Assembly (NCBI GenBank): GCA_949130485.1
Contig: OX422189.1
Coordinates: 4,276,720-4,340,719, forward strand
From: Agelas oroides
Lineage: Eukaryota; Porifera; Demospongiae; Agelasida; Agelasidae
DNA length: 64,000 nt
Reading direction: 5' to 3'
Position numbers and translations under genes: made by a program. Shown here piece by piece: positions 57,179 to 64,000 of the stretch (the first letter of the stretch is position 1; every line of letters begins with the position of its first letter). The notes beneath the pieces were generated by a model that did not search any database, was not told where the DNA came from, and worked only from the letters and a program-made list of their open reading frames with translations.

Positions 57179-60100
57179 CTACAGTACCACCATACAGGTT
57201 AAAACTGCTTCCTCGATCATTGCAGGCACATAAACAGGCCTATACGAGCATCACAGGACTTCCACAGTGACAAAAACTACTTTGTCGACCTTTCCCGGCA
57301 CTTAAACAGGCGTATACGAGCTTCACAGGACCTCCACAGAGGTGAAAACTACTTTCTCCATCGTTCCCTGCACATAAACAGGCCTATACCAGCTTCACAA
57401 CACTTTCACAGTGACAGAAGCTACTTTGTCGATCATTCCCGTGACATAAACGGGTCTATACGAGCTTCACAGGACCACACAGGGGTGAAAACAGCTTTCT
57501 CGATCTTTCCAGGCACATACACAGGCCTATACAAGCTACACAGGGCCTCCACAGAGGGGAAAGCTACTTTCTCGATCGTTCTCGGCACATAAACAGGCTT
57601 ATACGAGCTTCATAGGACTTCAACAGGGGTGAAAACCGATTTTTCGTTGTTTCACGGCACATAAACATGCCTATACGAACTTCACAGGACCTCCACAGAG
57701 GTGAAAACTACTTTCTCCATCGTTCCCTGCACATAAACCGGCCTATACCAGCTTCACAAGACTTTCACAGTGACAGAAGCTACTTTGTCGATCATTCCCG
57801 GCACATAAACAGGCCTATACGAGCTTCACAGGACCACACAGAGGTGAAAACTGCCTCCTCCATCTTTCCATGCACATACACAGGCTTATGGGAGCTTCAC
57901 AAGTCCACCACAGAGGTGAAAACTGCTTCCTCGATCTTTCCAGGCACACAAACAGGCCTATACGAGCATCACAGGACTTCCACAGTGACAAAAACAAGTT
58001 TGTCGACCTTTCTCGGCACATCAACAGGCCTATACGAGCTTCACAGGACCACTCAGGGGTGAAAACTTCCTTGTCTATCTTTCCATGCACATGCACAGGC
58101 TTATGGGAGCTTCACAAGACCACCACAGGGGTGAAAACTGCTTCCTCGATCTTTACAGGCACATAAACAGGCCTATACAAGCTGCACAGGGCCACCACAG
58201 AGGTGAAAAGTGCTTTCTCGATCTTTCCCGGCACATAAACAGGCCTATACGCGCTTCACAGAACCGCCACTGAGGTTAAAACTGCTTTGTCGATCGTTCC
58301 TGGTATATACACAGGCTTATGCGAGCATCACAAGACCACCACAGAGGTGAAAACTGTTTCGACGATCGTTCCCAGGACATAAACAGGCCTATACGAGCTC
58401 TACAGTACCACCATACGGGTGAAAACTGCTTCCTCGATCTTTCCAGGCACATAAACTGGCCTATACGAGCATCACAGGACTTCCACAGTGGCAGAAACTA
58501 CTTTGTCGATCATTCCCAGCACATAAACAGGCCTATACGAGCTTCACAGGACCACACAGGGGTGAAAACTACTTTCTCGATCTTTCCCGGCACATACACA
58601 GGCTTAAGCGAGCTTCACAAGACCACCACAGAGTTGAAAACTGCTTTCTCGATCTTTCTCGGGATATAAACGGGCCTATACGAGCTCTACAGTACCACCA
58701 CACAGGTTAAAACTGCTTCCTCGATCTTTGCAGGCACATAAACAGGCCTATACGAGCATCACAGGACTTCCACAGTGACAAAAACTACTTTGTCGACCTT
58801 TCCCGGCACTTAAACAGGCGTATACGAGCTTCACAGGACATCCACAGAGGTGAAAACTGCTTTCTCCACCGTTCCCGGCACATAAACAGGCCTATACCAG
58901 CTTCACAAGACTTTCACAGTGACAGAAGCTACTTTGTCGATCATTGCCGGCACATAAACAGGCCTATATGAGCTTCACAGGACCACACAGGGGTGAAAAC
59001 AGCTTTCTCGATCTTTTCAGGCACATACACAGGCCTATACAAGCTACACAGGGCCTCCACAGAGGGGAAAGCTACTTTCTCGATCGTTCTCGGCACATAA
59101 ACAGGCTTATACGAGCTTCATAGGACTTCAACAGGGGTGAAAACTGATTTCTTGTTCTTTCTCGTCACATAAACAGGCCTATACGAGCTTCACAGGACCT
59201 CCACAGAGGTGAAAACTGCCTTGTCGATCTTTCCATGCACATACACAGGCTTATGGGAGCTTCACAAGACCACCACAGAGGTGAAAACTGCTTCCTCGAT
59301 CTTTCCAGCACATAAACAGGCCTATACAAGCTGCACAGGGCCTCCACATAGGTGAAAACACCTTTCTCGATCGTTCTTGGCACGTAAACAAGCCTATGCG
59401 AGCTTCATAGGAATTCAACAGGTGTGAAAACTGATTTCTTGTTCTTTCACCGCACATAAACAGGCCTATACGTGCTTCACAGAACCGCAACAGAGGTTAA
59501 AATTGCTTTCTCGATCGTTCCCAGCACATAAACAGGCCTATACGAGTTTCACAGGACCGCCACAGAGGTAAAAACTGCTTCCTCGATCTTTCCAGGCACA
59601 TAAACAAGCCTATACAAGATCCACTGGACCACCATACAAGTGTAAACTGGTTCCTCGATCTTTCCAGGCACATAAACAGGCCTATACGAGGTTCACTGGA
59701 CCACCACAGAGGTGAAAATTTGCTTTCTCGACCTTTCCCGGTACATACACAGGTTTATGCGAGCTTTACAAGACCACCACAAAGGTGAAAACTGTTTCCT
59801 CGATCGTTCCCAGCACTTAAACAGGCCTATACGAGCTCAACAGTACCACCACGTAGGTGAAAACTGCTTCCTCGATCTTTCCAGGAACATAAACAGGCCT
59901 ACACGAGCTTCACAGGACCTCCACAGAGTTGAAAGCTACTTTCTTCATCGTTCCCTGCACATAAACAGGGCTATACGAACTTCACAAGACTTCCACAGTG
60001 ACAAAAACTACTTTGTCGATCTTTCCCGGCACATAAACAGGCCTATACATGCTTCACAGAACTGCCACAGAGGTTAAAACTGCTTTCTTGATCTTTCCCG

Positions 60101-63100
60101 GTAGATACACAGGCTTATGCGAGCTTCACAAGACCACCACAGGGGTGAAAACTATTTCTTCGATCGTTCCCAGGACATAAACAGGCTTATACGAGCTCTA
60201 CAGTACCACCACGGAGGTGAAAACTGTTTCCTCGATCATTCCAGGCACATAAACAAGCCTATACAAGCTTCACAGGGCCTCCACGTAGGTGTAAACTGCT
60301 TTCTCCATCGTTCCAGGCACATAAACAGGCCCATACGAGCATCACAGGACTTCCCAAGTGACAAAAACTACTTTGTCGACCTTTCCGGGCACTTCAACAG
60401 GCTTATACGAGCTTCACAGGACCTCCACAGAAGTGAAAACTACTTTCTCCATCGTTCCCTGCACATAAACAGGCTTATGGGAGCTTCACAAGACCACCAC
60501 AGGGGTGAAAACTGTTTCCTCGATCTTTGAAGGCACATAAACAGGCCTATACAAGCTGCACAGGGCTTCTACAGAGGTGAAAACTGCTTTCTCGATCTTT
60601 CCAGGCACATAAACAGGCCTATACAAGCTACACAGGGCCTCCACATAGGTGAAAACTACTTTCTCAATTGTTGTCGGCACGTAAACAAGCCTATGCGAGC
60701 TATATAGGACTTCAACAGGGGTGAAAACTGATTTCTTGTTCTTTCACCGCACATAAACAGGCCTATACGAGCTTCACAGGTCCTGCACAGAGGTGAAAAC
60801 TGCTTTCTCGATCTTTCCCGGAACATAAACTGGCCTATACGAGCTCTACAGTACCACCACAGAGGTGAAAACTGCTTCCTCGGTCTTTCCAGGCACATAA
60901 ACAGGCCTATACAAGCTTCACTGGGCCTCCACAGAGGTGAAAACAGCTTCCCTGCAAATAAACACGCCCATACGAGCTTCACAGGACCACACAGGGGTGA
61001 AAACTGCCTTGTCGATCTTTCCATGCACATAAACAGGCCTATACAAGCTGCACAGGGCCACCACAGGGGTGAAAATTGCTTCCTCGATCTTTCAATGCAC
61101 ATAAACAGGCCTATACAAGCTGCACAGGGCCTCCACATAGGTGAAAACTGCTTTCTCAATCTTTCCAGCACATAAACAGGCCTATACAAGCTGCACAGGG
61201 CCTCCACATAGGTGAAAATTGCTTTCTCCATCGTTCTCGGCACGTAAACAAGCCTATGCGAGCTTCATAGGAATTTAACAGGTGTGAAAACTTATGTCTT
61301 GTTCTTTCACCGCACATAAACAGGCCTATACGTGCTTCACAGAACCGCAACAGAGGTTAAAACTGCTTTATCGATCTTTACCGGCACATAAACAGGCCTA
61401 TACGAGCTTCACAGGACCGCCACAGAGGTGAAAACTGCTTCCTCGATCTTTCCAGGGAGATAAACAAGCCTATACAAGCTTCACAGGGCCTCCACGTAGG
61501 TGTAAACTGCTTTCTCGATCTTTCCAGGCACATAAACAGGCATATACGAACTTCACAGGATTTCCACAGTGACAAAAACTACTTTGTCGACCTTTCCTGA
61601 CACTTAAACTGGCCTATACGAGCTTCACAGGACCACACAGGGATGAAAACTGCTTTCTCGATCTTTCCAGGCACAGAAACAGGCCTATACAAGCTTCTCA
61701 GGGCCTCCACAGAGGTGAAAGCTGATTTCTCGATCGTTCTCGGCACATAAACAGGCATATACGTGCTTCACGGAACTGCCACAGAGGTTAAAACCTCTTT
61801 CTCGATCGTTCTCCGGCACATAAACAGGCCTATACGAGCTTCACAGGACCTCCACAGAGGTGAAAACTGCTTTCTCGATCTTTCTTGGGATATAAACAGG
61901 TCTATACGAGCTCTACAGTACCACCACACAGGTTAAAACTGCTTCCTCGATCCTTGCAGTCACATAAACAGGACTATACGAGCTTCACAGGACCTGCACA
62001 GAGGTGAAAACTGCTTTCTCGATCTTTCCCAGAAAATAAACAGGCCTATACGAGCTCCACTGGACCACCAGACAATTGAAAACTGCTTCCTCGATCTTTC
62101 CAGGCACATAAACAGGCCTATACGAGGTTCACAGTACCTCCACAGAGGTGGAAACTGCTTTCTCGATCTTTCCCGGCACATACACAGGCTTATGCGAGCT
62201 TCACAAGACCACCAGAGAGGTGAAAACTGTGTCCTCGATCGTTCCCAGGACATAAACAGTCCTATACGAGCTCAACAGTACCACCACGTAGGTGAAAACT
62301 GCTTCCTCGATCTTTCCAGGCACATAAACAAGCCTATACAAGCTTCACAGGGCCTCCACGTAGGTGTAAACTGCTTTCTCGATCTTTTCAGCCACATAAA
62401 CAAGCCTATACGAGCATCACAGGACTTCCACAGTGACAAAAACTACTTTGTCGACCTTTCCCGCCACTTAAAGAGGCCTATACGAACTTCCCAGGACCTC
62501 CACAGAGGTGAAAACTACTTTCTCCATCGTTCCCTGCACATAAACAAGACTATACGAACTTCACAATACTTCCACAGTGACAAAAAGTACTTTTTCGTTC
62601 TTTCCCGGCACATAAACAGGCCTATACGAGCACTACAGTATCAGCACACAGGTGAAAACTGCTTCCTCGATCTTTCCCGGTACATACACAGGCTTATGCG
62701 AGCTTCACAAGGCAACCACAGAGGTGAAAACTGTTTCCTCGATCCTTCCCAGGACATAAACAGTCCTATACGAGCTCTACAGTACCACCACGGAGGTGAA
62801 AACTGCTTCCTCGATCTTTCCAGGCACATAAACAAGCCTATACAAGCTTCACAGGGCCTCCACGTAGGTGGAAACTGCTTTCTCGATCTTTCAAGGCACA
62901 TAAACAGGCCTATACGAGCATCACAGGACTTCCACAGTGACAAAAACTACTTTGTCGACCTTTCCCGGCACTTAAACAGGCGTATACGAGCTGCACAGGA
63001 CCTCCACAGTGGTAAAAACTACTTTCTCGATCTTTCCAAGCACGTAAACAGGCCTATACAAGCTGCACAGTGCCTCCACATAGGTGAAAACTGCTTTCTC

Positions 63101-64000
63101 GATCGTTCTCGGAACGTAAACAAGCCTATGCGAGCTTCATAGGACTTCAACAGGGGTGAAAACTGATTTCTCGTTCTTTCACTGCACATAAACTGGCCTA
63201 TACGTGCTTCACTGAACCGCAACAGAGGTTAAAACTGCTTTCACGATCGTTCCCGGCACATTAACAGGCCTATACGAGCTTCACAGTACCACCACACAGG
63301 TGAAAACTGCTTCCTCGATCTTTCCAGGCAAATAAACAGGCCTATACGGGCATCACAAGACTTCCACAGTGACAAAAACTACTTTGTCGACCTTTCCCGG
63401 CACTTAAACAGGCGTACACGAGCTTCACAGGACCTCCACAGAGGTGAAAACTACTTTCTCCATCGTTCCCTGCACATGAACACGACTTTACCAGCTTCAC
63501 AAGACTTCCACAGTGACAGAAACTACTTTGTCGATCATTCCCGGCACATAAACAAGACTACACGAGCTTCATAGGACTTCAACAGGGGTGAAAACTGATT
63601 TCTCGTTCTTTCTCGACACATAAACAGGCCTATACGTGCTTTACAGAACCGCCACAGAGGTTAAAACCTCTTTCTCGATCGTTCCCGGCACATAAACAGA
63701 CATATACGAGCTTCTCAGGACCTCCACAGAGGTGAAAACTGCTTTCTCGATCTTTCACGGCACATACACGGGCTTATGCGAGCTTCACAAGACCACCACA
63801 GAGTTGAAAACTGCTTTCTTGATCTTTCTCAAGATACAAACAGGCCTATACGAGCTTCACAGGACCACACTGGGGTGAAAACTTCCTTCTCCATCTTTCC
63901 ATGCACATAAACAGGCTTATTGGAGCTTCACAAGACCACCACAGAGGTGAAAACTGCTTCCTCGATCTTTCCAGGCACATAAACAGCCTATACAAGCTGT
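57165..64000 (+). repeat. 72-bp satellite array, forward orientation (right end of window)
   Basis: Forward-oriented array running off the end of the window. A run of units beginning TATGCGAGCTTCACAAGACC recurs near 59757, 60117, 62192 and 62696 (the last two are 504 = 7 x 72 apart). The same run is found in reverse complement at 24.5-31 kb. The open frame 62192-63142 (316 residues) is 13 satellite units in one frame and has no features of a real gene beyond the 24-residue period. Confidence 0.95.

Noticed and set aside
62192-63142. 316-codon open frame as a repeat-protein gene (likewise 5176-5664, 35404-35967, 38689-39282, 60656-61243)
   Set aside because: All are satellite units read in frame (24 residues per 72-bp unit). 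Overlapping frames on both strands are equally open, starts are arbitrary, and the runs end wherever a 71-bp or truncated unit occurs.

Overview
This is eukaryotic, non-genic DNA from a metazoan genome, most likely a marine invertebrate. That guess rests on the two retrotransposon types present: a CR1-like element carrying a 2A motif and an endonuclease-type (RLE) element, both kinds known from sponges, cnidarians, echinoderms and similar animals. The phylum cannot be fixed from the sequence. No host protein-coding gene, tRNA, rRNA or CRISPR array was found.

About 55 kb is one satellite family with a 72-bp unit (roughly 770 units by length, not counted). Several unit types differ in linked positions and are assembled into higher-order repeats, local tandem duplications and a segmental duplication about 15 kb apart. 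Because 72 = 3 x 24, many stretches stay open for hundreds of bases on both strands as 24-residue repeats; I do not treat these as genes.

Layout. Positions 1-23955 are satellite in 'forward' orientation (unit reading AACAGGCCTATACGAGC), with a small fold-back near 631-808 and an RLE-type non-LTR retrotransposon inserted at about 13281-16625. Positions 23956-57164 are the same satellite in reverse orientation. This block is interrupted by a LINE-like 3' fragment (about 33065-33405) and by a 4.66-kb composite insertion (44772-49427). The composite holds a nearly intact CR1-like retrotransposon, a 90-bp twin repeat with hairpins and a 24-25-bp minisatellite. A diverged dimeric satellite subfamily lies at about 50112-52640. 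Positions 57165-64000 are forward again.

The two large orientation switches both fall at the AGGCCT core of the unit. Reversing the middle block on paper recreates a higher-order arrangement that exists intact near 58600-58770, so the middle 33 kb looks like a true inversion within the array.

The most interesting coding content is the minus-strand CR1-like polyprotein: a signal-peptide-like N-terminus, a 2A ribosome-skipping motif (DVEQNPGP), a PHD finger, an apurinic-like endonuclease and a reverse transcriptase, broken by only one amber codon. The RLE element carries a cysteine-rich N-terminus, a reverse transcriptase, and a zinc-knuckle plus restriction-like endonuclease, broken by one frameshift.
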